Shown here: piece by piece, positions 1 through 8,211 of the stretch | Position numbering within the stretch: the stretch's first letter is position 1 | Layout: each line of letters opens with the position of its first letter | Assembly: GCA_964353185.1 (NCBI GenBank) | Contig: CAYGUV010000003.1 | Span: 83,021-147,020, forward strand | Origin: GCA-2708415 sp964353185 | Lineage (GTDB): Bacteria; Pseudomonadota; Alphaproteobacteria; Micavibrionales; Micavibrionaceae | Reading direction: 5' to 3' | Length of the DNA: 64,000 nt | The notes under the pieces: model-generated | Told to the model about the DNA's origin: nothing | Seen by the model: the letters and a program-made list of their open reading frames with translations, nothing else | Database searches by the model: none | Position numbers and translations under genes: made by a program

Positions 1-444
1 GTCGCTCTCTTCGCCTTGGTCGACGGTAAAGGCAATATATCCCTTCCCTAACAACAACATTAAAGGCGCGCCTGATTTGATAATGTCAGGCTGCATTTTG
101 GCTACGCGCTCTTCATTAAAACTGGCGCAGCCGCGAATGCTCCATTTTCCAGAGGAATGTGATGTCATATCAGCAACCAACATACTGATCGGTCCATCAC
201 CACTTGTTTGTAGTGTAAAGATACCATCATATTTTAACATCGATGATAATAACGCACATAATGTAATTGTTTCTGCCAATAATTGACTAACCACTTCGGG
301 GTAGTCATGCGCGTCTAAAATATCATCAAGCACACTGTCAAAACGTACAATGCGTCCACGCAGGCTAGATACCTCTAATTGAAAAGGTCTGATGACGTTT
401 CCCGATATTTCTTTGGGGGACATTAATGGGACAACTTTACTCAT
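1..444 (-). CDS. hslO: Hsp33-family redox-regulated chaperone, N-terminal part (cut by window edge)
   Basis: The first 148 codons are present; the gene runs off the left edge. The N-terminal half matches the Hsp33 core: RPFQLEVSSLRGRIVR, then a helix with DAHDYPEVVSQLLAET, then LQTSGDGPISMLVADMTS and IRGCA. Hsp33 is a cytosolic holdase activated by oxidation of a C-terminal CxC/CxxC zinc centre. That centre would lie outside the window, so redox competence cannot be checked. The start ATG is at 444, and the reading frame is open to the edge. The family call is confident from the core motifs. Confidence 0.88.
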   Translation of the reverse strand, partial: MSKVVPLMSPKEISGNVIRPFQLEVSSLRGRIVRFDSVLDDILDAHDYPEVVSQLLAETITLCALLSSMLKYDGIFTLQTSGDGPISMLVADMTSHSSGKWSIRGCASFNEERVAKMQPDIIKSGAPLMLLLGKGYIAFTVDQGEESD

Positions 445-511
445 TATTTTATTCTACCATATTTTTTATATTTGATGTGAAAAGACGACTTTTACAGATG
501 CTTATAAAGCT

Positions 512-1321
512 TTACGACTTAATTTTGTAACCAGTCTTAATCATCAACCATGTCGCAATACCCAACACCAGATTAATGGCAACTAAAAACACTAAGCCAA
601 TGGTGACATTACCATCTGAATGACCAATAAAGCCGTATCGAAACCCATCTATCATATAAAAGAATGGGTTATAATGGGCCAAATCTGCCCAAAAATCTGG
701 CAATTGATTAATGGAATAAAACGTCCCTGACAAAAAGGTTAAGGGCGTTACGATAAAATTTGTAACCGCGGCAATATGGTCAAACTTTTGCGACCAAATG
801 CCCGCGGCTAACCCAATGCTTGATAACATCATCGTGCCCAAAACCGCAAACGCAACAATATGAAAGAATGAATGAAGGGGCAACCCGACTGTTACCGCAA
901 CAACAACGCCCACAACAGCGCCGACCATGACGCCGCGTGCGACACCCCCAATAATATACCCCCAAAATAATTCACCTGACGATAATGGCGGCATCAAAAT
1001 ATCAACAATATTGCCTTGCACTTTTGCAATAACCATCGATGAAGAGGTATTCGCAAATGAATTTTGCACCATTGTCATCATGATTAAACCAGGCGCCAAA
1101 AATGTCATATAGGGTATATCCGCAATCGTGCGGGTGATACCGCCAAAGGCCAACGCAAACACCGCATAAAAAAGCAACGTCGTCACAACAGGCGCAACAA
1201 CAGTTTGCGTGTAAACATTAATAAAACGCCCCACTTCCTTACCAATTAGGGTTTGCAAGCCAACAATATTTATCCCATTGATCTGGCGTGGTTCTAAGTT
1301 ATTCTGTTTGGTCTCGCTCAT
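512..1321 (-). CDS. ABC-2 type transporter permease
   Basis: A 269-residue integral membrane protein with about six hydrophobic segments (roughly residues 45-65, 75-95, 115-145, 150-175, 180-200 and 240-262). The stretch around 190-225, with TPLTFLSGTFYSINQLP followed by NPFFYMIDGFRYGF, is the signature of the NodJ/YadH group of ABC-2 permeases. It would form an exporter with an ATPase, but no ATPase gene lies beside it here, so the partner is elsewhere. The substrate is unknown. Its start lies only 23 bases from the divergent recX start, so both promoters must overlap or lie inside the opposite gene. Confidence 0.85.
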   Translation of the reverse strand: MSETKQNNLEPRQINGINIVGLQTLIGKEVGRFINVYTQTVVAPVVTTLLFYAVFALAFGGITRTIADIPYMTFLAPGLIMMTMVQNSFANTSSSMVIAKVQGNIVDILMPPLSSGELFWGYIIGGVARGVMVGAVVGVVVAVTVGLPLHSFFHIVAFAVLGTMMLSSIGLAAGIWSQKFDHIAAVTNFIVTPLTFLSGTFYSINQLPDFWADLAHYNPFFYMIDGFRYGFIGHSDGNVTIGLVFLVAINLVLGIATWLMIKTGYKIKS

Positions 1322-1344
1322 GAAAATGATACCTTGTTAATATA

Positions 1345-2001
1345 ATGAATGACAAACAATACGATAAAGCAGACGCCTTCAAAAGAAAATCAAAAAAAGC
1401 CGATTTTAAAGGGAAAGATCGTGAAAAAAAACGCGAAATTAAACCGCCCAAGAAAATAACTGAAAAATACCTCTATAATTCGGGTCTTGCCTATCTTCAA
1501 CGCTTTACCGCCAGTTCTATGCATTTTAAAACCGTTATGAAACGTAAAATTGACCGATCCTGTCGTCATCATGTTGATCAAGATCGTGAAGAATGCCTAG
1601 AGTTGCTTGATAAAACAGCGGATAAATTTCAGGAATTAGGCTTGCTAGATGATGAAGCATACCTCAAAGGGATGATTACATCTTTCCGCCGCCGCGGCCT
1701 ATCATCACGACAAATTGACGCAAAGCTTCGCCAAAAAGGCTATGATGGTGACCGTATAAAATCTGCGGTACGTCTTCATGACTTAGATGAATATGATACG
1801 GAATATAAAGGTGATTTTTTTGCGGCATTAACATTCGCCCGTAAAAAGAAAATTGGCCCCTATGATACAAATGGTAAATATGAATTTGACAAAGCATTGG
1901 GCGTCATGGGTCGTGCAGGCTACAGCTTTGAGACTGCGCAACGTATCATCAAAATGCCCCAAGACGAATTGGAAGAACATTTAGACACAATGCCTTTATA
2001 G
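1345..2001 (+). CDS. recX: RecX family regulatory protein
   Basis: A 218-residue protein. After a very basic Lys-rich tail (residues 1-38) comes the three-helix repeat architecture of RecX, with FQELGLLDDEAYLKG near 95-109 and RRRGLSSRQIDAKLRQKG near 115-132. RecX binds RecA filaments and limits recombination and SOS induction. It is usually near recA, but recA is not in this window. The basic extension is unusual and may add DNA binding (inference). The start is the ATG at 1345; no strong Shine-Dalgarno is visible in the 23-base divergent gap. Confidence 0.82.
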   Translation: MNDKQYDKADAFKRKSKKADFKGKDREKKREIKPPKKITEKYLYNSGLAYLQRFTASSMHFKTVMKRKIDRSCRHHVDQDREECLELLDKTADKFQELGLLDDEAYLKGMITSFRRRGLSSRQIDAKLRQKGYDGDRIKSAVRLHDLDEYDTEYKGDFFAALTFARKKKIGPYDTNGKYEFDKALGVMGRAGYSFETAQRIIKMPQDELEEHLDTMPL

Positions 2002-2005
2002 ATTA

Positions 2006-4549
2006 TTACACTTCTTCTGAAGTAGTCGTATTTTCTTTTTTAATATTTTTCTGGGTCACACGTTTTGCCGGGAAAATAAGTGTTGCAGTGGTCCCTATTC
2101 CCTTTTGTGAAACCAAATCTAATTCTCCGCCATGTAATTCAATTAAAGATTTCACAAGCGTTAGTCCCAAACCTGTTCCTGAAGTATTTCGGTTATGCTC
2201 TACCTCAACCTGCCCGAAAGGCGACAGCGCTTTTTCTAATTCTAAGTCTGTCATACCAATACCTGTATCCGTAATAGAAAGGTTTAATTGTCCTCTATCT
2301 GTGACGTTTGCATCAATCATAATTAAACTATTTGGTGGACTAAATTTTACCGAATTACCGACCAAGTTCAAAATCATTTGCTTAATCGCTTGGCTTTCAC
2401 CAATCAAACCAAGGCCTTCATCAGTAACTTTGTTTTCAATGCGGATTTTTGCCGATTTAATCTTGTTATCCATCAATGAAATGCACGACAAGACAGACTC
2501 GCGCACATTGACCGCCCCTTCTTGTAAGGTTCTTTCGCCTGCCTCAATACGTGACACATCCAGAATTTCATTAATTACTTTAAGAAGATTATTCCCGCTG
2601 TCATAAATGCTGCCTGCGTATTCTTTATATTCTTCTTGTTCAATTTTTCCAAACGCTTCGGAACGAATAATATCAGAAAATCCAATCACTGCATTTAACG
2701 GGGTGCGTAATTCGTGGCTCATATTGGCCAAAAATTCAGACTTTGCACGGTTGGCTAAATCCGATTCTGTCTTGGCTTCTTTTAAGGCCATTTGCGCCTT
2801 ACGACGTTGGTCAATATCTTCAATACTTCCTTCAAAATAAAGAAGATTTTGTTCTTCATCAAAAACGGGGCGAACATTATCACTAATCCATACGACTGTT
2901 CCATCGGCACGTTTTACCTGCGTCTCATAGCTTTTTGCAATATTTAATAACTCAATCTCTGTTAAGAATTTATCTCTCTCCGCAGAATCTTTATAAATGT
3001 CTTCTGTTGCGTTCCTTACATCACGCAATATTAGGTCAGATGAATCATATTTTAAAATACGTGCATAAGCAGGGTTAACACTTAAAAACTGCCCTGCTGG
3101 CGTTACCTGATAAATACCGCTCGCAGCGTTTTCAACGATGTTACGATATTTTTTTTCCGCTTCACTTAATGCGCGTTCGGCGCGGCGGCGCTCTTCCACA
3201 TCAGTAATCGTGCCCACTAAATGCATTTCTTTTTGGTCTGATTGGCGCACTAAAGATAATGAAAACTCAACCGCGCGGAATTTTCCATCGGCGCTACGAA
3301 TACGTGTAAAAGAACGGTAAGAATTAGACGCACCAGAAATTAATGCTTTAATGCTTTTTTTCAACTCCGCTTGATCTTGCACATAAATCATATCAAAAAT
3401 ACTGCGCCCTATGGAGCGATCTAAATCAAAACCCGTAACGGTTTTCCACGCTTCATTTAAAAATTGTATTTTTCCATCATCAGAAAGTTCAACAATGATA
3501 TCACTTACTGCGTTAATAATAGTGCTATGCTCTAACGCAGATTTTTGAATCATATCATTTAGACGCTCACGCTCAGTCACTTGTTGATTTAGCTCAAAGT
3601 TTTTATGCGCTAGCTCCTTGTTCATTTTTGATAGTTTTTTAGATTGTAGCTGATTGTTTCTTACATATAACGTCCCGATCAATGTCAATGTCACACCAAA
3701 TAACAACATTAGTAATGGAATTTTTTGCAAAAACGCTTCACGTGTGCCTATTTTTAATCCAACCTCAATCGAAATATCTTGACCAGCAATGCGCTGCGTT
3801 TTTATATCCGAATATTGCGCAAAATTATCAGCCCCTTTACTATCTTTATTTTGATGTATAAATAAGACTTCTGAACCTTTTGCATTTAAAATCTTTACCT
3901 GCTCCACCGTATTATTTTCAGAGTCTGTTTCCACGGTATAAAATGCATCAAAACTAAAAACAGCAATCGTATAAGCGTCAAGACCATAAGCGTTTATATG
4001 CTTTTTGACTAAACCATAAGCCCCATTCACTCCATCACTATCTTCTTGTAAGGGTAAAAAGATATATTGATTTTCTTTAATGTTTTGAAAATCTATAAAA
4101 TTTTTCTCGATAAACTCCCGTTCTTTTAACACAGAAATTTGACTGGTATTTTTCACCAATAAAGGAAACACCGATCCATTCGCTAGGTAGTATAGAGAAT
4201 CAAAGTAGCCAGATGTTTTAATTTCCGTTTCAACGTAATCATATACCCCTTGGCTATCTATAGATTCTGTTTGTGATAATATAGTTGATAATGCATTGAT
4301 TGATTTTTCTGCTTGGCTAAAATTAGTGAATATTTCTTCTTGAACTTTATTTGTTGTCTCCAACAATTCCTCACGCACAATTTCACTGATAAAAACATTT
4401 AATGTGGCAAATGCCGTCACGGTCAAAATTACACCGTTCAAGAACACCATTAACTGCGCCATATTGCTCGATAGCCACCCTGTGTTTTCACGCATAGGTT
4501 TTGGCGGTGTCAGCCCAGGCTGATAATTATCGTTGCCTATATTGTTCAT
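2006..4549 (-). CDS. membrane PAS-PAS sensor histidine kinase
   Basis: 847 residues. A transmembrane segment near 30-55, a periplasmic sensing region of about 215 residues, a second transmembrane segment near 277-296, a coiled coil to about 340, two PAS/PAC modules (about 340-455 and 462-585), then HisKA and HATPase_c. The phosphoacceptor is His612 in SHELRTPLNA. The N box contains Asn728 and Asn732, the G1 box is DTGIGM (761-766) and the G2 box is GTGLGL (791-796), so the kinase looks intact. There is no receiver domain and no response regulator next to it, so it is an orphan kinase. The sensed signal is unknown. It converges with recX across 4 bases. Confidence 0.88.
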   Translation of the reverse strand: MNNIGNDNYQPGLTPPKPMRENTGWLSSNMAQLMVFLNGVILTVTAFATLNVFISEIVREELLETTNKVQEEIFTNFSQAEKSINALSTILSQTESIDSQGVYDYVETEIKTSGYFDSLYYLANGSVFPLLVKNTSQISVLKEREFIEKNFIDFQNIKENQYIFLPLQEDSDGVNGAYGLVKKHINAYGLDAYTIAVFSFDAFYTVETDSENNTVEQVKILNAKGSEVLFIHQNKDSKGADNFAQYSDIKTQRIAGQDISIEVGLKIGTREAFLQKIPLLMLLFGVTLTLIGTLYVRNNQLQSKKLSKMNKELAHKNFELNQQVTERERLNDMIQKSALEHSTIINAVSDIIVELSDDGKIQFLNEAWKTVTGFDLDRSIGRSIFDMIYVQDQAELKKSIKALISGASNSYRSFTRIRSADGKFRAVEFSLSLVRQSDQKEMHLVGTITDVEERRRAERALSEAEKKYRNIVENAASGIYQVTPAGQFLSVNPAYARILKYDSSDLILRDVRNATEDIYKDSAERDKFLTEIELLNIAKSYETQVKRADGTVVWISDNVRPVFDEEQNLLYFEGSIEDIDQRRKAQMALKEAKTESDLANRAKSEFLANMSHELRTPLNAVIGFSDIIRSEAFGKIEQEEYKEYAGSIYDSGNNLLKVINEILDVSRIEAGERTLQEGAVNVRESVLSCISLMDNKIKSAKIRIENKVTDEGLGLIGESQAIKQMILNLVGNSVKFSPPNSLIMIDANVTDRGQLNLSITDTGIGMTDLELEKALSPFGQVEVEHNRNTSGTGLGLTLVKSLIELHGGELDLVSQKGIGTTATLIFPAKRVTQKNIKKENTTTSEEV

Positions 4550-4673
4550 ATTATATTAATTTACCATAGATTCTTTGGTTATCGTCTCTTACATCATCGC
4601 GTAAATGAGTTAATAGATTACTAAAAAAACTAATTATTTCAGCTATTTATTTTGTTATGGAAAGATAAGCTTT

Positions 4674-5012
4674 ATGAATATTATTTCTTATGAAGATTTT
4701 ACCAATGTTGATATCCGTATTGGGCAAATAATAGAGGCTCACCCGTTTCCAGAGGCACGGAACCCCGCTTATAAACTTATTATCGATTTTGGAGGGGATA
4801 TAGGGATCAAAAAAACATCCGCTCAGATAACTCAAAATTATAGCCTAGAAGACCTAAAAGATAAGCTTATCTGCGCCGTTGTAAACTTTCCGCCAAAGCA
4901 AATTGGGCCATTTATGTCCGAAGTTCTAGTGCTTGGCTTTAATGATGAAAACGGCCATGTTGTGCTTACGACCCCTGATAAAAATGTACCTTTGGGTGGT
5001 AAATTACACTAA
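4674..5012 (+). CDS. csaA: CsaA-like tRNA-binding domain protein
   Basis: A 112-residue single-domain OB-fold protein. Diagnostic features are the N-terminal FTNVDIRIGQIIEAHPFPEA, the central KTSAQIT segment, VVNFPPKQIGPFMSEVLVLG, and the C-terminal VPLGGKLH. These match the CsaA family (the EMAP II/Arc1p-type tRNA-binding domain). CsaA is reported to bind tRNA and to have export-related chaperone activity. Length is normal for the family. It is divergent from the PAS kinase and converges tightly with the EnvZ-like gene (3 bases), so it is probably monocistronic. Confidence 0.88.
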   Translation: MNIISYEDFTNVDIRIGQIIEAHPFPEARNPAYKLIIDFGGDIGIKKTSAQITQNYSLEDLKDKLICAVVNFPPKQIGPFMSEVLVLGFNDENGHVVLTTPDKNVPLGGKLH

Positions 5013-5015
5013 TCC

Positions 5016-6344
5016 CTACACAGGCATCGTGATAATAACGTCTAAACCACCTAATTGTTGACTGCGCGCCAATGAAATAGTGCCGCCATGCGCCAATATA
5101 ATATCTTGCGCAATGGGCAACCCTAACCCCACGCCACCTGTTTTCGTATTGCGTGATTTTTCCTCACGATAAAACGGTTTAAACACATCATCATAAAAAT
5201 GCGGGTCGATGCCGATACCGTTATCTTCAATATGAATAACAACATTTTCTTCGTCACCTTTAACACTGACATGTATTTTGTCAGCGAATTTTTGTGCATT
5301 CGATAGAATATTGTTTAAGCATCGCTCAAACGCAACAGGACGAAGAAATAATTCAGTGTTACTTAGATTAAATTCAACAGAAGTTTCTACACCCATTTTT
5401 TCATAGCCTGACAAAGCGTGCAAAATCATCGCTTCTAAATCAATGCGCTCTGCTTTTTCATCTCCCTCGCCTTTTGTGAATTCTAGATAGGCATTAATCA
5501 TGCGCTCCATTTCACCAATGTCTGATTTTAATGCCTCGCGCTCTTCATCATCTTCAATCATTTCGGCCTGTAATTTCATACGCGTTAACGGTGTTCGCAA
5601 ATCATGTGAAACCCCCGCTAACATTAAGGTTCTTTGCTGTATTTGTTTTTCCATCCTATCGCGCATACCAATAAACGCCCGTGCCGCCTGGCGTACTTCA
5701 CGTGCGCCTTCTGGTTTAAAAAATGGCACATCGCGTCCCATACCGAAACGTTCCGCTGCAATGGCTAATTTTTTAATAGGGCGAATTTGATTACGCATAA
5801 ATAAGATGGCAACAACCATCAATATTGATGAAATTCCTATCATCCATATTAAAAAAACATATCCAGATGATGAAAATAAACGCCTTTCTGGCGACGTAAT
5901 GATTAATAATCCATCTTTTAACTGGATATGTACCTGTATCCATTTTTCTTCAACATCAACAATGATTTTAAATGGTTTATCTAATCTTGTTTTTAATTCT
6001 TCACGCAATAAAGATCGGATGAGATCTCCGCGCCAAAAATATTCTTTTTCAACTCGCTTAAGGACTCCATCTGGCACAAATTTTATATTTAATTGCATAT
6101 GCGTTAAACTATTAACGCTTAAGGAATTCAAGCTATCTTCATCAACACCATTTTCTAGATAGGCGGTTATGAACGCAATTTCTCCTGCAACGCCCATTGC
6201 AAGGCGGCCCGCCATGCGTTCCCAATGACGATCAAAAAATACATAAGTACTAATTGATAATGTTAGGATGATTGGCAGGGTTAAAATTAATAAAGATCGA
6301 TAAAATAAAGACCGCGGTAAAAATTGTTTGGCTGTTAATTTCAT
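5016..6344 (-). CDS. EnvZ-type sensor histidine kinase
   Basis: 442 residues: transmembrane helices near 14-37 and 160-184 flank a periplasmic domain, followed by HAMP (about 185-235), HisKA with the phosphoacceptor His247 in GVSHDLRTPLTR, and HATPase_c with N box Asn345/Asn349, G1 DNGIGI near 374-379 and G2 GGVGLGLP near 403-410. The N-terminal layout is that of the alphaproteobacterial EnvZ-like kinases. It lies 4 bases downstream of an OmpR-type regulator and should be its cognate kinase, acting at the inner membrane. The regulon cannot be inferred from position. Confidence 0.9.
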   Translation of the reverse strand: MKLTAKQFLPRSLFYRSLLILTLPIILTLSISTYVFFDRHWERMAGRLAMGVAGEIAFITAYLENGVDEDSLNSLSVNSLTHMQLNIKFVPDGVLKRVEKEYFWRGDLIRSLLREELKTRLDKPFKIIVDVEEKWIQVHIQLKDGLLIITSPERRLFSSSGYVFLIWMIGISSILMVVAILFMRNQIRPIKKLAIAAERFGMGRDVPFFKPEGAREVRQAARAFIGMRDRMEKQIQQRTLMLAGVSHDLRTPLTRMKLQAEMIEDDEEREALKSDIGEMERMINAYLEFTKGEGDEKAERIDLEAMILHALSGYEKMGVETSVEFNLSNTELFLRPVAFERCLNNILSNAQKFADKIHVSVKGDEENVVIHIEDNGIGIDPHFYDDVFKPFYREEKSRNTKTGGVGLGLPIAQDIILAHGGTISLARSQQLGGLDVIITMPV

Positions 6345-6348
6345 GACG

Positions 6349-7098
6349 TCACCCTATTTTTTCTGCACGCAAGATATATCCTTTACCGCGTACTGTTTGT
6401 AAATGGCGGGGGTTGTCCGTGTTTTCTTCTATCTTACGGCGCAGGCGTGTGATTTGCACATCTATTGTTCGCTTGGTTGGGTCAAATCCACATTTGTCAG
6501 ATACGCTATCACGGTCGACGACCTCGCCTGCACGCTCCCCCAAAGCGCAAAGCAATGTGACCTCACCATCGGTTAACTTAACGGTTTTATCCGCTGCTTT
6601 TAATTCGTTCAAATGCGGATCAAAGAACCACGGCCCAATTTGCAATTTAATTGACCCCGCGGTCTGCTTTGGACGACGTCTTAAAATGGCATCAATACGC
6701 AAGGTTAATTCCCGTGGGTCAAACGGCTTGGTTAAATAATCATCTGCCCCACTGATTAAACCATTAATTCGATCATCCGTCTCCGCCATAGCCGTTAAAA
6801 GCAAAATTGGAACATCTGATGTTTCGCGTAATTCTGCTGTCATTTCTAATCCTGTTTTTCCTGGCATCATGACATCCAAAACAATTAAATCATATTCAAA
6901 CAAGTCTAATATACCAAAGGCCTTCTGCGCGTTTTCGGCCGTGGACACAATATAATCATTCTTTTTAAGATACTTCGCGATTAGGCTGCGGATACGATCA
7001 TCATCATCCACCACCAAAATATGTGGTGCAGATTGCGGATTTTCAGGACAAAAGCTTTTGTCTTTCTGGTTATTATTTTCGGTCTTATTCTTGTTCAT
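6349..7098 (-). CDS. OmpR-family response regulator
   Basis: 249 residues. The receiver domain (about 26-140) has acidic pocket residues near 31-32, phosphoacceptor Asp75 in LIVLDVMMPG and Lys124 in YLTKPF. A winged-helix Trans_reg_C domain (about 150-245) ends in QTVRGKGYIL, typical of OmpR/PhoB. A polar extension of about 24 residues precedes the receiver. It is the first gene of a two-gene operon with the EnvZ-type kinase and is divergent from ilvE. Phosphorylated, it would act as a DNA-binding regulator; targets are unknown. Confidence 0.92.
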   Translation of the reverse strand: MNKNKTENNNQKDKSFCPENPQSAPHILVVDDDDRIRSLIAKYLKKNDYIVSTAENAQKAFGILDLFEYDLIVLDVMMPGKTGLEMTAELRETSDVPILLLTAMAETDDRINGLISGADDYLTKPFDPRELTLRIDAILRRRPKQTAGSIKLQIGPWFFDPHLNELKAADKTVKLTDGEVTLLCALGERAGEVVDRDSVSDKCGFDPTKRTIDVQITRLRRKIEENTDNPRHLQTVRGKGYILRAEKIG

Positions 7099-7107
7099 GC
7101 TTGCAAT

Positions 7108-7130
7108 TATTCTTAATTTCTAAAAGAATA
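7108..7130. promoter_or_regulatory. inverted repeat in the divergent regulator/ilvE promoter region
   Basis: TATTCTT (7108-7114) and AAGAATA (7124-7130) form a perfect 7-base inverted repeat with a 9-base spacer. It lies 10 bases upstream of the response-regulator start and 52 bases upstream of the ilvE start. It could be an operator, for example for autoregulation. An AT-rich 7-mer repeat can also arise by chance, so this is a weak call. Confidence 0.3.
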
Positions 7131-7181
7131 GTGTCCTATTATTTGTTTTTAGTAAACTTATTCAATTGTAAGAGGCATATC

Positions 7182-8054
7182 ATGGATAAAGATTTTAGCA
7201 ACCGCGACGGTTTAATTTGGTTTGATGGCGACATCATCCCATGGCGCGATGCCAAAGTCCACGTTTTGACACATGGTCTGCACTACGCCAGCTCTGTGTT
7301 TGAGGGGGAGCGTTGCTATGACGGCAATATCTTTTTAGAAACAGAACATTCCCAGCGCTTCATCCGCTCTGCTGAGCTTATTGATATGAAGATGCCCTAT
7401 AGTGTTGAGGAATTAAACGCGGCCAAGCGCGCCATATTAGATGCCAACAATTTAACAAACGCCTATATCCGCCCCGTCGCATGGCGTGGCTCTGAAGAAT
7501 TGGGAATTTCCGCACAAAGAACCAAAACCCATGTCGCCATCGCCGCATGGGAATGGCCTAGCTATTTCGGGGCAGAGGCCCGCGAAAAAGGCATCTCCCT
7601 CATGACATCAAAATGGCGCGCCCCTATGCCAGATACGGCCACCACCGCCAGTAAGGCCGCAGGGCTTTATGCGACTCATACCATGTCTAAACATGCCGCA
7701 GAAAACAAAGGCTACACCGATGCGCTTATGCTTGATTACCGTGGACAAGTGGCCGAATGTACGGGCGCAAATATTTTTATGATTAAAGATGGCGTGATCA
7801 AGACCCCAGACCCCGATTGTTTCCTCAACGGGCTTACGCGCCAAACACTCATCAAACTCGCCGCTCAGCATGACATCCCGCTCGAAGTTTGTAAAATAAT
7901 GCCCGATGAATTATATTCAGCAGATGAGGTATTTGTTACGGGAACGGCGGCCGAGGTCACCGCGATTGGTAAAATTGACGATACAGAATTTACCGTTGGC
8001 CCGATAACCCGCCAGCTGCGCGAGGCTTATGAGAATCTAGTCCGTGGCAAATAG
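7182..8054 (+). CDS. ilvE: branched-chain amino acid aminotransferase
   Basis: 290 residues, a fold-type IV PLP aminotransferase. Visible hallmarks are HGLHYASSVFEGERCY near 31-46, YIRPVAWRG near 95-103, the PLP lysine Lys158 in TTASKAAGLY, the phosphate-binding ECTGANIF segment, and DEVFVTGTAAEVT near the C terminus. It transfers amino groups between 2-oxoglutarate and the keto acids of Leu, Ile and Val. The frame is open further upstream, but the ATG at 7182 is chosen because it has an AAGAGG ribosome site 6 bases ahead and fits the family N terminus. A monocistronic unit is likely. Confidence 0.93.
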   Translation: MDKDFSNRDGLIWFDGDIIPWRDAKVHVLTHGLHYASSVFEGERCYDGNIFLETEHSQRFIRSAELIDMKMPYSVEELNAAKRAILDANNLTNAYIRPVAWRGSEELGISAQRTKTHVAIAAWEWPSYFGAEAREKGISLMTSKWRAPMPDTATTASKAAGLYATHTMSKHAAENKGYTDALMLDYRGQVAECTGANIFMIKDGVIKTPDPDCFLNGLTRQTLIKLAAQHDIPLEVCKIMPDELYSADEVFVTGTAAEVTAIGKIDDTEFTVGPITRQLREAYENLVRGK

Positions 8055-8139
8055 GCTGATTTTAAAAAATAAGCAAAAATATTTTTTAGGGTCTAACTCA
8101 TTGATATAAAACAATATTTCAATATCCTCTCCAAAATCT

Positions 8140-8169
8140 TTGTAAAATCTTAATCTTTTTCCGTATAAT
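8140..8169 (+). promoter_or_regulatory. sigma70-like promoter before the 715-residue orphan
   Basis: TTGTAA (8140-8145) and a consensus TATAAT (8164-8169) are separated by 18 bases, and the -10 box ends 42 bases before the ATG at 8212. The match to a housekeeping promoter is good, so the orphan gene probably has its own promoter rather than depending on ilvE. Confidence 0.5.
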
Positions 8170-8211
8170 AGGGGCATAGAGATAAAAAAAGGGATTTGAT
8201 CAGAGAAATAA

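Noticed and set aside
2088..2606. 172-codon frame antisense to the PAS kinase ATPase domain
   Set aside because: The opposite frame encodes all kinase motifs; this one is Ser/Pro-rich noise.
7023..7181. N-terminal extension of ilvE into an upstream open frame
   Set aside because: The extension would overlap the divergent response regulator and lacks a ribosome site; the ATG at 7182 gives the family N terminus.
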